From Nocardioides ganghwensis (lineage in GTDB: Bacteria > Actinomycetota > Actinomycetes > Propionibacteriales > Nocardioidaceae), in assembly GCF_014779655.1 (NCBI RefSeq), contig NZ_JACXYX010000008.1:163613-227612 (forward strand): DNA of 64,000 bases. Direction: 5' to 3'. Numbering within the stretch: the stretch's first letter is position 1; each line of letters opens with the position of its first letter. Made by a program: the position numbers and the translations under genes. The notes beneath the pieces were generated by a model. That model did not search any database. It was not told the DNA's origin and saw nothing but the letters and a program-made list of their open reading frames with translations. Below are positions 21,568 through 30,326 of the stretch, piece by piece.

Positions 21568-22803
21568 ATGCGAGTCGTCGAGATCGACCAGGCCGTCCGC
21601 GAGGTGCGCGAGCACTGCGCCTCCCCCGAGGGCCCCCGGGTGGTGACGAGCGGCAACTTCGCCTCGCCCGTCGACCTGCTCGGTCCCCTGCTGGCGGAGC
21701 TCCCGTCGGCCCGGCTGCACGCCCTCAACGCGCAGCCCGACCTGCCGATGCACGACGGGGTCGTCCCGGAGACGACGTTCGTCGGTCCGGGCTTCCGGCG
21801 GCACCCGCGGCTGTCCTACGTGCCCTGCCGGTTGTCGATGGTGCCGCGGCTCTTCCACGGGCCGCTCGCCCCGGACGTGGTGGTCGTCCACGCCACCACC
21901 CCGCGCGACGGCCAGGTGTCCCTCGGCCTCGAGGTCAACGTGCTGCCCGCGGCGATCGAGGCGGCCCGTGCCCGTGGCGCCCTCGTGGTGGCCCAGCTCA
22001 ACCCGCGGATGCCGTGGACCTTCGGCGACGCGGTGGTGTCGCTGGACGACATCGACCTCGGGGTCGAGATCGATGCCCCGCTGACCACGCACGTCGCCCG
22101 CCCGCCCAGCGACGACGCACGGCTGATCGGGTCGCGGGTCGCGGCGGAGATCGGCGACGGAGCCACGCTCCAGGCGGGCATCGGCGAGGTTCCCGACGCC
22201 ACCATCGCCGGCGTCCTGGAGAGGCGCGGCCTCAAGATCTGGACCGAGATGTTCAGCGACGGTGTCCTGGTCCTCGAGGAGTCGGGCGCGCTCGACCGCG
22301 GGACCCCGGTGCGGACGTCGTTCGTGTTCGGGAGCCAGGAGCTCTACGACTGGGTCGACGACAACCCCCGCGTACGGATGCTGCGCACGGAGACGACCAA
22401 CTCCCCTGCGGCGATCGCCCAGCAGCCGGCGATGACGTCGATCAACACGGCCCTCCAGGTCGACCTCTTCGACCAGGCCAACGCGTCGCGGATCGGCGCG
22501 CGGATCTACAGCGGCTTCGGCGGGCAGACCGACTTCACCGTCGGTGCCAGCCACTCGCCCGGCGGCCGCGCCTTCATGGCGCTGCGCAGCTGGCACCCTC
22601 GCGCCGACGTCTCGACGATCGTGCCGCTGGTCGACGAGCCGGTGACGTCCTTCCAGCACGGTGCCGTCGTCACCGAGCAGGGGGTCGCCTGGATGTGGGG
22701 CCGCAGCGAGCGCGACCAGGCCCGCAACCTCATCGAGCACGCCGCCCACCCGAGCGTCCGCGACGACCTGTGGGAGGAGGCTCGCGCGCTCGGGCTCGCC
22801 TGA
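21568..22803 (+). CDS. Acetyl-CoA hydrolase/transferase family protein (CoA-transferase)
   Basis: A 411-residue member of the acetyl-CoA hydrolase/transferase family, which moves CoA between carboxylic acids such as acetate, succinate or 4-hydroxybutyrate. Features are VNVLPAAIEAARARGALVVAQLNP, the LQAGIGEVPDA motif and GLKIWTEMFSDGVLVLEESG, followed by the YSGFGGQTDF loop and VTEQGVAWMWGRS near the end. The glutamate expected to form the CoA thioester lies in the WTEMFSDG region. Length fits the 4-hydroxybutyrate CoA-transferase subgroup. The ATG at 21568 lies six bases after CACGCT, a weak -10. It stands alone, divergent from the ABC-F gene. Confidence 0.85.
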   Translation: MRVVEIDQAVREVREHCASPEGPRVVTSGNFASPVDLLGPLLAELPSARLHALNAQPDLPMHDGVVPETTFVGPGFRRHPRLSYVPCRLSMVPRLFHGPLAPDVVVVHATTPRDGQVSLGLEVNVLPAAIEAARARGALVVAQLNPRMPWTFGDAVVSLDDIDLGVEIDAPLTTHVARPPSDDARLIGSRVAAEIGDGATLQAGIGEVPDATIAGVLERRGLKIWTEMFSDGVLVLEESGALDRGTPVRTSFVFGSQELYDWVDDNPRVRMLRTETTNSPAAIAQQPAMTSINTALQVDLFDQANASRIGARIYSGFGGQTDFTVGASHSPGGRAFMALRSWHPRADVSTIVPLVDEPVTSFQHGAVVTEQGVAWMWGRSERDQARNLIEHAAHPSVRDDLWEEARALGLA

Positions 22804-22825
22804 GGCAGCCGACCTCCTTGTCGCC

Positions 22826-23248
22826 TCAGGCGACGAAGACGCAGAACACGTGCCCGGCGGGACTGGCGTACGCCCGCAGCGGCTCGTCCGGATCGTCGGT
22901 GCGGTCGAGCCGGAGCTCGCCGCCCATCTCCAGCACCCGCTCGTGCACGGCGTCGAGCGCCGTGCGCGACGGCACCGTCGTGTCGAGGTGCGAGACCGAA
23001 GGGTGGCCGGGCTCCGGCCAGCGGCTCGCGGGCAGCTCCTCCACCTGCTGGACGGCGAGGCAGCGGCGACCGTCGGGGTGGGTGAGCACCACCCAGTCGG
23101 CCTCGTCGGGACCGTCGGCGGGTGGCTCGTCGCCGGGACGGTAGCCCAGGCCGAGCAGGTCCCGCCAGAACTCGGCCTCGACGCGTACGTCGACGGCGTC
23201 GAGGACGGTGTGGAGCAGCTGCGGGACGACGGGCGGGAAGTCGCTCAC
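22826..23248 (-). CDS. VOC-family (glyoxalase-like) protein
   Basis: A 140-residue single-domain protein of the vicinal-oxygen-chelate superfamily. It has the opening strand VPQLLHTVLDAVDVRVEAEFWRDLLGLGYRPG and the closing YASPAGHVFCVFV, the usual end of a VOC half. No substrate can be proposed. The GTG at 23248 is six bases after TAGGGT, so the mRNA is probably leaderless. It is divergent from another VOC gene, and the 32-base gap must hold both promoters. Confidence 0.8.
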   Translation of the reverse strand: MSDFPPVVPQLLHTVLDAVDVRVEAEFWRDLLGLGYRPGDEPPADGPDEADWVVLTHPDGRRCLAVQQVEELPASRWPEPGHPSVSHLDTTVPSRTALDAVHERVLEMGGELRLDRTDDPDEPLRAYASPAGHVFCVFVA

Positions 23249-23254
23249 GTCGCG

Positions 23255-23260
23255 ACCCTA
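23255..23260 (-). promoter_or_regulatory. -10 hexamer TAGGGT, leaderless VOC gene
   Basis: TAGGGT on the minus strand ends six bases before the GTG at 23248. Confidence 0.55.
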
Positions 23261-23280
23261 CGTCGTGCCACGATGCGTCG

Positions 23281-24006
23281 ATGACCGCGCGCCCCGCCTG
23301 GATCCAGGTCTTCCTCGACACCCCGGCCGACCGGATGGAGGAGGCGGTGGCCTTCTGGTCCGCCGTCACCGGGTGGGACCCGTCGCCGCGACGGGGCGAG
23401 GACGGCCAGTTCCTCACGTTGGTCCCCCGGCGCGGCCAGGCGTACGTCAAGGTGCAGGCCGTCGCCGGCCCGGCCGGTGTGCACCTCGACCTCGACTCCG
23501 CGGACCGCCCGGCACTCGTCGAGCGCTCACGGACCCTCGGCGCGACGACTGCCTGGACCTACCACGACGTCGAGGTGGCGCGCTCCCCCGGCGGCCTGAC
23601 GTTCTGCCACACGGTCGTCGACGGCGAGCCCAGCCTGGTCCGCGACGGCAGCACCATCCTGGACCAGGTCTGCCTCGACATCCCGTCGACCTGCTGGGAG
23701 GCCGAGGTCGCGTTCTGGCAGGCACTGACCGGACGCGAACCCGAGGTCGGCGCGCTGCCCGAGTTCGTACGCCTCGTGGAGGACGGCCGCGTGCGGCTGC
23801 TGCTCCAGCGCCTCGACGAGGAGGACGGACCCGTCCGGGCGCACCCGGACCTCGCCACCTCGGACCGGCGCTCCGACGCCGTCCGTCACGTGGCGCTGGG
23901 CGCGAGGGTCCGCGACGAGCACGACCACTGGACGGTCCTCGAGGCTCCGGGCGGACAGGTCTACTGCCTCACCGATCGCGATCCGGCGACCGGCCGAGCG
24001 GTGTGA
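23281..24006 (+). CDS. Two-domain VOC-family protein
   Basis: A 241-residue protein made of two glyoxalase-like halves. The first (about 1-115) runs from PAWIQVFLDTPADRMEEAVAFWSAVTGWDP to SPGGLTFCHTV; the second (about 125-235) from LDQVCLDIPSTCWEAEVAFWQALTG to APGGQVYCLTDRD. Each has the FW-x2-(V/L)TG helix typical of this subgroup. The ATG at 23281 lies six bases after CACGAT, so it may be leaderless. The reaction is unknown; the closest group is loosely annotated as glyoxalase/dioxygenase-like. Confidence 0.8.
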   Translation: MTARPAWIQVFLDTPADRMEEAVAFWSAVTGWDPSPRRGEDGQFLTLVPRRGQAYVKVQAVAGPAGVHLDLDSADRPALVERSRTLGATTAWTYHDVEVARSPGGLTFCHTVVDGEPSLVRDGSTILDQVCLDIPSTCWEAEVAFWQALTGREPEVGALPEFVRLVEDGRVRLLLQRLDEEDGPVRAHPDLATSDRRSDAVRHVALGARVRDEHDHWTVLEAPGGQVYCLTDRDPATGRAV

Positions 24007-24040
24007 CGGACCCCACGGCGCGCTCGCGGCGCGGAATGCG

Positions 24041-24046
24041 TACTGT
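24041..24046 (+). promoter_or_regulatory. -10 hexamer TACTGT, leaderless DUF3060 gene
   Basis: TACTGT is followed by six bases and the GTG at 24053. An ATG at 24051 is directly followed by TGA and is unusable, which supports the GTG. Confidence 0.6.
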
Positions 24047-24052
24047 CGGTAT

Positions 24053-24703
24053 GTGAATTCCCGCGCCCGCACCCTGTCAGCCGCCCTGCTCGCTGCGTCG
24101 CTGGTCGCGACGCCCGTCAGCGGCGGTTCCGGCGCGGCCCACGCGGCCGGCCTCACCGTGCCGGTGCAGTGCGAGATCGGTGCCGAGACGGTGCTGGCCT
24201 GGGACGACGTGGCCTACGAGCTGCGCGGCACCTGTGGCGTCGTCCGGGTCACCGCCGACGACGCCACCGTCACGATGCCCGCAGCCACGAAGCTGGTCGT
24301 CGAGGGCAGCGCCAACGCCGTCACGGCCAAGTCGCTGTACGACCTGCAGGTCCTCGGCCCCGACACGACCGTCACCACCCCGTCGATCACCACCCTCGCC
24401 GTCTCCGGTGCGGGGTCGAGCGTCGTCGTGGCGGGCCTGGTCGAGCGCGCGGAGCTGCGCAGCACCGGGTCCTCGCTGACCGCCGACACCGTCAACGTGC
24501 TCCGGCTGCGCGGCACCGGCAGCGTGACCGCGCGGAAGGCCTACCGCACCCGCCTCACCGGGTCCGACAACGTGGTGCGGCTCCGGCGCAGCGATCGTCT
24601 CGTCCTCACAGGGGACCGCAACGCGGTCGTCGTCGAGCGCGGGCGTACGACCGTCCGCGACCGCGGGGAGGGCAACGTCCTGGACCTGCGGCCGCGCCGC
24701 TGA
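24053..24703 (+). CDS. Secreted DUF3060-type protein
   Basis: A 216-residue protein with a Sec signal peptide (RTLSAALLAASLVATPVSGGSGAAHA, cleavage near residue 31). The mature part is a series of short strands with the recurring small-polar pattern of DUF3060 proteins: VEGSANAVTAKS, VSGAGSSVVVAG, LTGSDNVVRL and LTGDRNAVVVE. It probably forms a small beta-helix. Two cysteines (QCEIG and GTCG) may form a disulfide at the N-terminal cap. Function is unknown; mycobacterial relatives are exported. It ends before a repeat-containing convergent gap with the isochorismatase. Confidence 0.8.
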   Translation: MNSRARTLSAALLAASLVATPVSGGSGAAHAAGLTVPVQCEIGAETVLAWDDVAYELRGTCGVVRVTADDATVTMPAATKLVVEGSANAVTAKSLYDLQVLGPDTTVTTPSITTLAVSGAGSSVVVAGLVERAELRSTGSSLTADTVNVLRLRGTGSVTARKAYRTRLTGSDNVVRLRRSDRLVLTGDRNAVVVERGRTTVRDRGEGNVLDLRPRR

Positions 24704-24713
24704 CGGCCGCCGA

Positions 24714-24804
24714 TGAACTTCCACCCGTGCGCGTGGTTCTTCATCCGCACGTGAGCGTGGGGCGGCCCGTGCAAGCCTGAACTTCCACCCGTGTGAGTGG
24801 AAGT
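24714..24804. repeat. Convergent intergenic repeats with a terminator-like hairpin
   Basis: TGAACTTCCACCCGTG occurs at 24714-24729 and again at 24778-24793. The second copy continues into an 8-bp inverted repeat, ACTTCCAC (24781-24788) with GTGGAAGT (24797-24804). It sits between two convergent genes and may terminate both. Confidence 0.65.
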
Positions 24805-24820
24805 CCAACTTCGGGTCGTC

Positions 24821-25363
24821 TCAGCTCCAGGTGACGTCGTCGAGCGTCTGCGGGAGCTCGACCGCGTCCCCCAGCGACCACTCGGCCACCCGCGCCACGA
24901 GGGCGGCAGGTACGGCGGGGCCGCCTGCGTCGTCGTCCGGGACGTCGTACGTGGTGTGCCCCTCGCGCGGCATCACCACGGTGTACCCCCGGTCGAGTGC
25001 GCCGCGAGCCGTTGCCGCGACGCACATCTCCGACTGGATGCCGACCACGATCAACCGGTCGGCTCCGCGGGCCTGCAAGGTGTCGTGGAGGCCGGTGCCG
25101 CGGAAGCCGTCGTCGTCCGACTTGGACAGGACCACTTCGCCGCTCCCAACGGCGAGCGCCAGCTCCCAGCCCTCCGTGCCTCGCCGGATGGGCGAATCGG
25201 GTGCAGTGCCCTCGTCCTGCAGGTGCACGATCGGCACACCGTCCAACCTGGCGCGCTCGAGGAACGCGGCCAGCCCGGCGACGAAGGTGTCCGCGTCAGG
25301 GACGGCGGCCTCACCCTCCACGAGGCCGCGCTGGACGTCGACCACCAACACGGCCGTCCTCAC
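24821..25363 (-). CDS. Isochorismatase-family cysteine hydrolase
   Basis: A 180-residue cytosolic hydrolase of the isochorismatase/nicotinamidase superfamily. The triad is visible: Asp in VLVVDVQRG, Lys in VLSKSDDDGF, and Cys in GIQSEMCVAATARGALD. The GTG at 25363 overlaps the pyrC stop as GTGA, so it is the last gene of pyrR-pyrB-pyrC. Its substrate is unknown. Ureide-type amide hydrolases of this superfamily act in pyrimidine breakdown, so a housekeeping role for pathway intermediates is possible but unproven. Confidence 0.85.
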   Translation of the reverse strand: MRTAVLVVDVQRGLVEGEAAVPDADTFVAGLAAFLERARLDGVPIVHLQDEGTAPDSPIRRGTEGWELALAVGSGEVVLSKSDDDGFRGTGLHDTLQARGADRLIVVGIQSEMCVAATARGALDRGYTVVMPREGHTTYDVPDDDAGGPAVPAALVARVAEWSLGDAVELPQTLDDVTWS

Positions 25364-26649
25364 GACGAGTGGGCGCCTGCCTGCGCCAGCGCGCCGTCGC
25401 GGACCGTCACCCGCCCGGCGTACACCGTGTGCACCACCCGGGAGCTGAGGCTGCGGCCGTGCCACGGGTTGTTGCGCGACAGCGACGCCGAGGCGTCGCG
25501 GTCGACCGTCACCGAGGCGTCCGGGTCGACGAGGACGAGGTTGGCAGGGTTGCCCGGGGCGAGCGGCCGGCCCTGGGCGGCCAGGCCGGCGATCCGGGCC
25601 GGGGTCACCGACATCACCCGGGCGACGTCCGCCCAGGACAGGTCCGGCAGGGCCGTGCGGACGACGCCGAGTGCGGTCTCGATGCCGAGCATCCCGAACG
25701 CGGCGTCGACGAAGGCGTGCTCCTTGTCGTGCCGGGCGTGCGGGGCGTGGTCGGTGGCGACGGCGTCGATCGTGCCGTCGACGAGCGCAGCGCGCAGGGC
25801 CTCGACGTCCTCCTGTGGGCGCAGCGGCGGGTTGACCTTGTAGGTCGGGTCGTAGCCGACGAGCAGGTCGGTCGTGAGCAGCAGGTGGTGCGGGGTGACC
25901 TCGGCGGTGACGTCGATGCCCTGTGCCTTGGCCCAGCGCAGCACCTCGACGGACCCGGCGGTCGACACGTGGGCGACGTGCACCCGCGACCCGGTGTGCC
26001 GCGCGAGCATCACGTCGCGGGCGACGATGACCTCCTCCGCGATGCCGGGCCAGCCGGGCAGGCCGAGGCGACCGGAGAGCTCGCCCTCGTGGCAGCACGC
26101 GGCGGGACCGGCCAGCGACGGGTCCTGCGAGTGCTGCGAGACGACGCCGCCGAACGCCTTGACGTACTCCAGCGCCCGGCGCATCACGCGAGCGTCGTGG
26201 ACGCACTTGCCGTCGTCGGAGAACACCGTGACGCCCGCACGCGAGCGGTGCATCAAGCCGAGCTCGGCGAGCTCCTCGCCGGCGAGGCCGCGGGTCACCG
26301 CACCGACCGGCTGGACGTGCACCAGGCCGGCCTCGCGGCCGAGCTCCCACACCCGGGTCGCGGCCTCGGCCGTGTCGGTCACCGGCGAGGTGTTGGCCAT
26401 CGCGAGGACGGCGGTGTAACCGCCCAGCGCAGCAGCCTGCGAGCCCGTTAGGATGGTCTCCGCGTCCTCGCGGCCGGGCTCGCGCAGGTGCGTGTGCAGG
26501 TCCACGAGGCCCGGAAGCGCCACGAGGCCGTCGGCGTCGACGGTCTCCGCCCCGCTGGGTGCGGCGTCGACGAACGTGCCGGTGTCGTCGATGAACAGGT
26601 CCGTGGTTCCCTCGCCGAGCAGCGAGGCCCCCTTGATCACCAGCGACAT
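25360..26649 (-). CDS. pyrC: Dihydroorotase, class I
   Basis: A 429-residue zinc amidohydrolase closing carbamoyl-aspartate to dihydroorotate. Metal ligands are seen in GLVDLHTHLREPG, in QHSQD and HVAHVSTAGS, and the catalytic Asp in VATDHAPH. TPHHLLLT is also typical. Length matches class I enzymes. ATG at 26649 shares one base with the pyrB stop (TGATG), so the two are coupled. Confidence 0.97.
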   Translation of the reverse strand: MSLVIKGASLLGEGTTDLFIDDTGTFVDAAPSGAETVDADGLVALPGLVDLHTHLREPGREDAETILTGSQAAALGGYTAVLAMANTSPVTDTAEAATRVWELGREAGLVHVQPVGAVTRGLAGEELAELGLMHRSRAGVTVFSDDGKCVHDARVMRRALEYVKAFGGVVSQHSQDPSLAGPAACCHEGELSGRLGLPGWPGIAEEVIVARDVMLARHTGSRVHVAHVSTAGSVEVLRWAKAQGIDVTAEVTPHHLLLTTDLLVGYDPTYKVNPPLRPQEDVEALRAALVDGTIDAVATDHAPHARHDKEHAFVDAAFGMLGIETALGVVRTALPDLSWADVARVMSVTPARIAGLAAQGRPLAPGNPANLVLVDPDASVTVDRDASASLSRNNPWHGRSLSSRVVHTVYAGRVTVRDGALAQAGAHSS

Positions 26650-27605
26650 CAGGCAATCCCTCCTTCGGGCTCTCCGGCTAGCAGGTGGTAGAGCACGGCC
26701 ATCCGGATCGCGAGGCCGCTGGAGACCTGCTCCAGCACGACCGACTGCGCCGCGTCGGCGGCGTCGGCGGCGATCTCGAGGCCGCGGTTCATCGGGCCGG
26801 GGTGGCAGATCGGCACGTCCGGCTCCAGCAGGGCGAGCCGGTCGCGGGTCAGTCCGTAGCCCACCGTGTACTCCCGCGGGCTCGGGAAGAACGCACCCGA
26901 CATCCGCTCCCGCTGCACGCGCAGCATCATCACGGCGTCCGGCCTCCCATGGACCCCGGCACCGCGCAGCACCTCGTCCAGGTCGTACGACGTCTCGAAG
27001 CCGGCGGCGGCCGACCACGCGCCGATGCCGCTGGGCATCAACGTCGGCGGGGCCACGACTGTCACGCGGGCTCCGAGGCGGGTCAGGCACTGGACGTTGG
27101 ACCGGAAGACGCGGCTGTGGGTGAGGTCGCCGACGATCGCGACGTGCCGGCCCTCGAGCGAGCCGAGGTGCCGCCTGAGCGTGTAGGCGTCGAGCAACGC
27201 CTGGGTGGGGTGCTCGTGCATGCCGTCGCCGGCGTTGACCACCGCCGCGTCGACCCACTGGCTCACCTGCACCGCGGCGCCGCTGGCGGGGTGGCGGATC
27301 ACGAGGCCGTCGACGCCCATCGCGCACACCGTCAGCACGGTGTCGCGCAGGCTCTCGCCCTTGGACGCGCTCGAGCCCTTGGCGCTGACGTTGATCACGT
27401 CGGCCGACAGCCACTTGCCGGCGATCTCGAACGACGAGCGGGTGCGCGTGGAGTCCTCGAAGAACATGTTCACGACCGTGCGACCGCGCAGCGCCGGCAG
27501 CTTCTTGACCTCGCGGCCCTGCACGTCGTGCATGTCGGCGGCGGTCTCGAACAGCTGGATGATCTCGTCGGTGGAGAGGTCGTCGATGGACAGCAGGTGC
27601 TTCAC
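26649..27605 (-). CDS. pyrB: Aspartate carbamoyltransferase catalytic subunit
   Basis: A 318-residue enzyme joining carbamoyl phosphate to aspartate. The carbamoyl-phosphate site [13 protein letters not shown] and the [15 protein letters not shown] loop are intact, as are SKGESLRDT (80s loop) and [11 protein letters not shown]. No pyrI regulatory subunit is nearby, so control probably rests on PyrR. It starts with GTG at 27605, overlapping pyrR as GTGA. Confidence 0.98.
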   Translation of the reverse strand: MKHLLSIDDLSTDEIIQLFETAADMHDVQGREVKKLPALRGRTVVNMFFEDSTRTRSSFEIAGKWLSADVINVSAKGSSASKGESLRDTVLTVCAMGVDGLVIRHPASGAAVQVSQWVDAAVVNAGDGMHEHPTQALLDAYTLRRHLGSLEGRHVAIVGDLTHSRVFRSNVQCLTRLGARVTVVAPPTLMPSGIGAWSAAAGFETSYDLDEVLRGAGVHGRPDAVMMLRVQRERMSGAFFPSPREYTVGYGLTRDRLALLEPDVPICHPGPMNRGLEIAADAADAAQSVVLEQVSSGLAIRMAVLYHLLAGEPEGGIA

Positions 27606-28180
27606 GAGATGGTCACCTCGTCCGTGCCGTCGACCTCGCTGAGCCGGACGCTGACGCGCTCGGCGAGGGCGCTGGGCAGGTTCTTGCCGACGTGGTCGGC
27701 GCGGATCGGCAGCTCGCGGTGACCGCGGTCGACCAGGACCGCCAGGCGTACGGCCGACGGGCGGCCGAGGTCGGCGAGCGCGTCGAGCGCGGCACGGATC
27801 GTCCGCCCGGAGAACAGGACGTCGTCGACCAGCACGACGACCTTCCCGTCGATGCCGCCCGGGGGCAGCGCAGTCCGGTGGGCGCGTCGGGTCGGCTGCG
27901 AGCGCAGGTCGTCGCGGTACATCGTCACGTCGAGCTCGCCGACCGCGACCGGAGCACCCTCGACGGCGGCGATCTTCTCGGCGATCCGCTTCGCGAGGGG
28001 TACGCCGCGGGTGTGCAGGCCGAGCAGCACCAGGTCGGTGGCGCCCTTGTTGCGCTCGAGCAGCTCGTGCGAGATCCGGGTCAGGGCCCGGGAGATGTCA
28101 CGGGCGTCGAGCACCGTGCGGTCGGTGCGGGGTGCCCGTCGGCTCACGGCGTCGGGGCTCACTTCTTCGGGGGCAGGCAT
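27602..28180 (-). CDS. pyrR: PyrR regulator / uracil phosphoribosyltransferase
   Basis: A 192-residue RNA-binding regulator with weak uracil phosphoribosyltransferase activity. The PRPP loop [18 protein letters not shown], the early [15 protein letters not shown] and the YRDDLR segment are all present. The ATG at 28180 is preferred over an upstream in-frame start that would lie in the leader; AGGAGG is 12 bases upstream. Its own transcript starts with a PyrR-type element, implying autoregulation, and the same element is on carA. Confidence 0.95.
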   Translation of the reverse strand: MPAPEEVSPDAVSRRAPRTDRTVLDARDISRALTRISHELLERNKGATDLVLLGLHTRGVPLAKRIAEKIAAVEGAPVAVGELDVTMYRDDLRSQPTRRAHRTALPPGGIDGKVVVLVDDVLFSGRTIRAALDALADLGRPSAVRLAVLVDRGHRELPIRADHVGKNLPSALAERVSVRLSEVDGTDEVTIS

Positions 28181-28191
28181 CTGCGCGCCGG

Positions 28192-28231
28192 ACCTCCTTC
28201 TCCGCCTCACGGGACGGCTCGTTAAAGGATG
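28192..28231 (-). promoter_or_regulatory. PyrR-type RNA leader of pyrR-pyrB-pyrC
   Basis: The minus-strand RNA reads CAUCCUUUAACGAGCC, then GUCCCGUGAGGCGG and AGAAGGAGGU. It matches the carA leader except at one internal base (GAGCC for GAUCC). The lower stem again pairs UCCUU with AAGGA of the ribosome binding site. Confidence 0.85.
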
Positions 28232-28243
28232 TCGATCGGGGCG

Positions 28244-28249
28244 ACCCTA
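28244..28249 (-). promoter_or_regulatory. -10 hexamer of the pyrR operon
   Basis: TAGGGT on the minus strand, 13 bases before the PyrR-type element; same arrangement as at carA. Confidence 0.5.
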
Positions 28250-28319
28250 GCAGTCAGGGTCGGGGGCGTAGAGTCGACAGTGGCCGGTACTCCCCGACCC
28301 TTCAGGTCAGGACAGCACC

Positions 28320-28904
28320 ATGGGAATCGGTTACGCCACTGCCTATCGCGCCGGGATCACTCCCTGGGAGAAGGCGGGCCGCAACGGTCTCCCGGTCCTC
28401 GAGCGTCTCCTCGACCGCGAGGAGGCCGACCGTCCCGAAGGGCGCCGCCGGGCCATCGACCTCGGCTGCGGCCGCGGGGCGCACACCAAGCTCCTCGTCG
28501 ACCGCGGCTGGGACGCGATCGGCGTCGACGACGTCCGGTGGGCGGTCGACGTGGCCGTACGACGCAACGGTCTCGACGACGCCCGGTTCGTCATCGGCGA
28601 CGTACGCCACCTCGTGCACTCCGGGGTCGGCTCGGCCTTCGACCTCTTCCTCGACGTCGGGTGCTTCCAGTCCCTCGACGACGCGGGCCGGACCCTGATG
28701 GCAGGCGGGATCACCGCCCTCGCCGAACCCGACGCGACGGTCCTGCTGCACGCGACCGAACGGCGTCCGTGGCGCCTCGGCGGGCGAGGCGCCGGCCGGG
28801 CCGACGTGGAGCGGGCGTTCCGCGGCTGGACGGTCGCCGAGGAGGTCGCGGACGACGCCACCTCCCCCCGTCACGGCACGTGGTACCGGCTCACCCGCCC
28901 CTGA
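28320..28904 (+). CDS. Class I SAM-dependent methyltransferase
   Basis: A 194-residue Rossmann-fold methyltransferase. Motif I is RAIDLGCGRGAHTKLLVDRGWDAIGVD, followed by FVIGDVRHL (motif II/III region) and FDLFLDVGCFQSLD. Substrate is unknown; the size and the WEKAGRNGLP N-terminus suggest a small-molecule enzyme of the thiopurine/TehB-like type. It is divergent from the pyrR operon. TAGAGT about 47 bases upstream is a possible -10. Confidence 0.8.
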   Translation: MGIGYATAYRAGITPWEKAGRNGLPVLERLLDREEADRPEGRRRAIDLGCGRGAHTKLLVDRGWDAIGVDDVRWAVDVAVRRNGLDDARFVIGDVRHLVHSGVGSAFDLFLDVGCFQSLDDAGRTLMAGGITALAEPDATVLLHATERRPWRLGGRGAGRADVERAFRGWTVAEEVADDATSPRHGTWYRLTRP

Positions 28905-28917
28905 CCGTACGGGTTCC

Positions 28918-30198
28918 TCAGCGCTCCAGGATCGCGACGACGCCCTGGCCGCCGGCGGCGCAGATGGAGATCAGCGCGCGACCCTCGCCCTTCTCGGCGA
29001 GCAGCTTGGCCGCCACCGGCACGATCCGGCCACCGGTTGCGGCGAACGGGTGGGCCGCGGCGAGCGAGGAGCCGTTGACGTTGAGCTTGTCACGGTCGAT
29101 CGCCCCGAGCGGGGCGTCGAGGCCGAGGCGCTCCCGGCAGAACACCGGGTCCTCCCACGCCGCCAGCGTCGACAGCACCTGGGAGGCGAACGCCTCGTGG
29201 ATCTCGTAGAAGTCGAAGTCCTGCAGGGTCAGGCCGTTGCGCTCCAGCATGCGCGGCACGGCGTACGCCGGCGCCATCAGCAGGCCCTCGTGGCCGTTGA
29301 CGTAGTCGACCGCCGCGGTCTCCGCGTCGACCAGGTGCGCCAGCACGGGGAGTCCGCGCTCCGCCGCCCACTCGTCGCTGGACAGCAGCACCGCGGACGC
29401 GCCGTCCGACAGCGGCGTGGAGTTCCCGGCGGTCATCGTGGCCGCGGCGCCCTTGCCGAAGACCGGCTTGAGCGTGGCGAGCTTCTCCACCGACGAGTCG
29501 GGGCGCATGTTGTTGTCGCGCTCCACTCCCCGGAAGGGCGTGACCAGGTCGTCGTGGAAGCCCTCCTCGTAGGACCGGGCGAGGTTGTGGTGCGACCGGG
29601 CGGCGAGCTCGTCCTGCGCCTCGCGGGTGATCCGCCACTCGAGCGCGGTGAGCGCGGCGTGCTCGCCCATCGACAGCCTGGTGCGAGGCTCGCCGTTCTG
29701 CGGGATGTCGAGGCCGATGTCGCCGGGGCGGATCGCGCCGAGGGCCTTGAGCCGCGACGCGGTGTCCTTGGCGGCATTGACCTTCATCAACTTCCTGCGG
29801 AGCTTGTCGCTGATCGCGACCGGCGCGTCGGAGGTCGTGTCGGTGCCACCGGCGACGCCGGCGTCGATGACGCCGAGCGCGATCTTGTTGGCGACCTGGA
29901 TCGCCGCCTGGAGCCCCGTGCCGCAGGCCTGCTGGATGTCGGTCGCCGGGGTCTCCGGTGCCAGGCGCGAGCCGAGGACCGCCTCGCGGGTGAGGTTGAA
30001 GTCGCGGGAGTGCTTGAGGACGGCGCCGGCGACGACCTCGCCGAGCCGCTCGCCGCGCAGCTCGAAGCGGTCCACGAGCCCGTCGATCGCGGCGGTGAGC
30101 ATCTCCTGGTTGGACACCCCGGCGTAGACCGTGTTGCTGCGTGCGAACGGGATGCGGTTGCCACCGAGGACGGCGACGGGACGAGTGGTGGGCTGCAT
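28918..30198 (-). CDS. fadA2: Acetyl-CoA C-acyltransferase (FadA2/FadI-type thiolase)
   Basis: A 426-residue thiolase. The acylated Cys is in DIQQACGTGLQAA, EIHEAFASQ and AAHPFAATGG carry the active-site His residues, and the second Cys is in SICAAGGQG. Start: ATG at 30198, with AAGGA seven bases upstream, is preferred over a GTG ten codons earlier. It is divergent from fabG4-htdX exactly as fadA2 is in M. tuberculosis (Rv0243 against Rv0242c-Rv0241c), which supports the subgroup name. It probably cleaves or forms beta-ketoacyl-CoA. Confidence 0.9.
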   Translation of the reverse strand: MQPTTRPVAVLGGNRIPFARSNTVYAGVSNQEMLTAAIDGLVDRFELRGERLGEVVAGAVLKHSRDFNLTREAVLGSRLAPETPATDIQQACGTGLQAAIQVANKIALGVIDAGVAGGTDTTSDAPVAISDKLRRKLMKVNAAKDTASRLKALGAIRPGDIGLDIPQNGEPRTRLSMGEHAALTALEWRITREAQDELAARSHHNLARSYEEGFHDDLVTPFRGVERDNNMRPDSSVEKLATLKPVFGKGAAATMTAGNSTPLSDGASAVLLSSDEWAAERGLPVLAHLVDAETAAVDYVNGHEGLLMAPAYAVPRMLERNGLTLQDFDFYEIHEAFASQVLSTLAAWEDPVFCRERLGLDAPLGAIDRDKLNVNGSSLAAAHPFAATGGRIVPVAAKLLAEKGEGRALISICAAGGQGVVAILER

Positions 30199-30262
30199 GT
30201 CCATATCCTTGCCGGTGAGGTGCTTCACGCCAACGGTATGAGGGGCACGTCACGAAATGTGG

Positions 30263-30283
30263 ACTCTGAGTTGCACACAGAGT
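30263..30283. promoter_or_regulatory. Inverted repeat in the fadA2/fabG4 divergent promoter
   Basis: ACTCTG (30263-30268) and CAGAGT (30278-30283) are separated by nine bases in the 128-base region between the divergent genes. It has the size of a repressor half-site pair; the cognate regulator is not in the window. Confidence 0.4.
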
Positions 30284-30326
30284 TACATGACTCCGACCGC
30301 CGCACTACCGGAAGGCTCCCGCCCCC

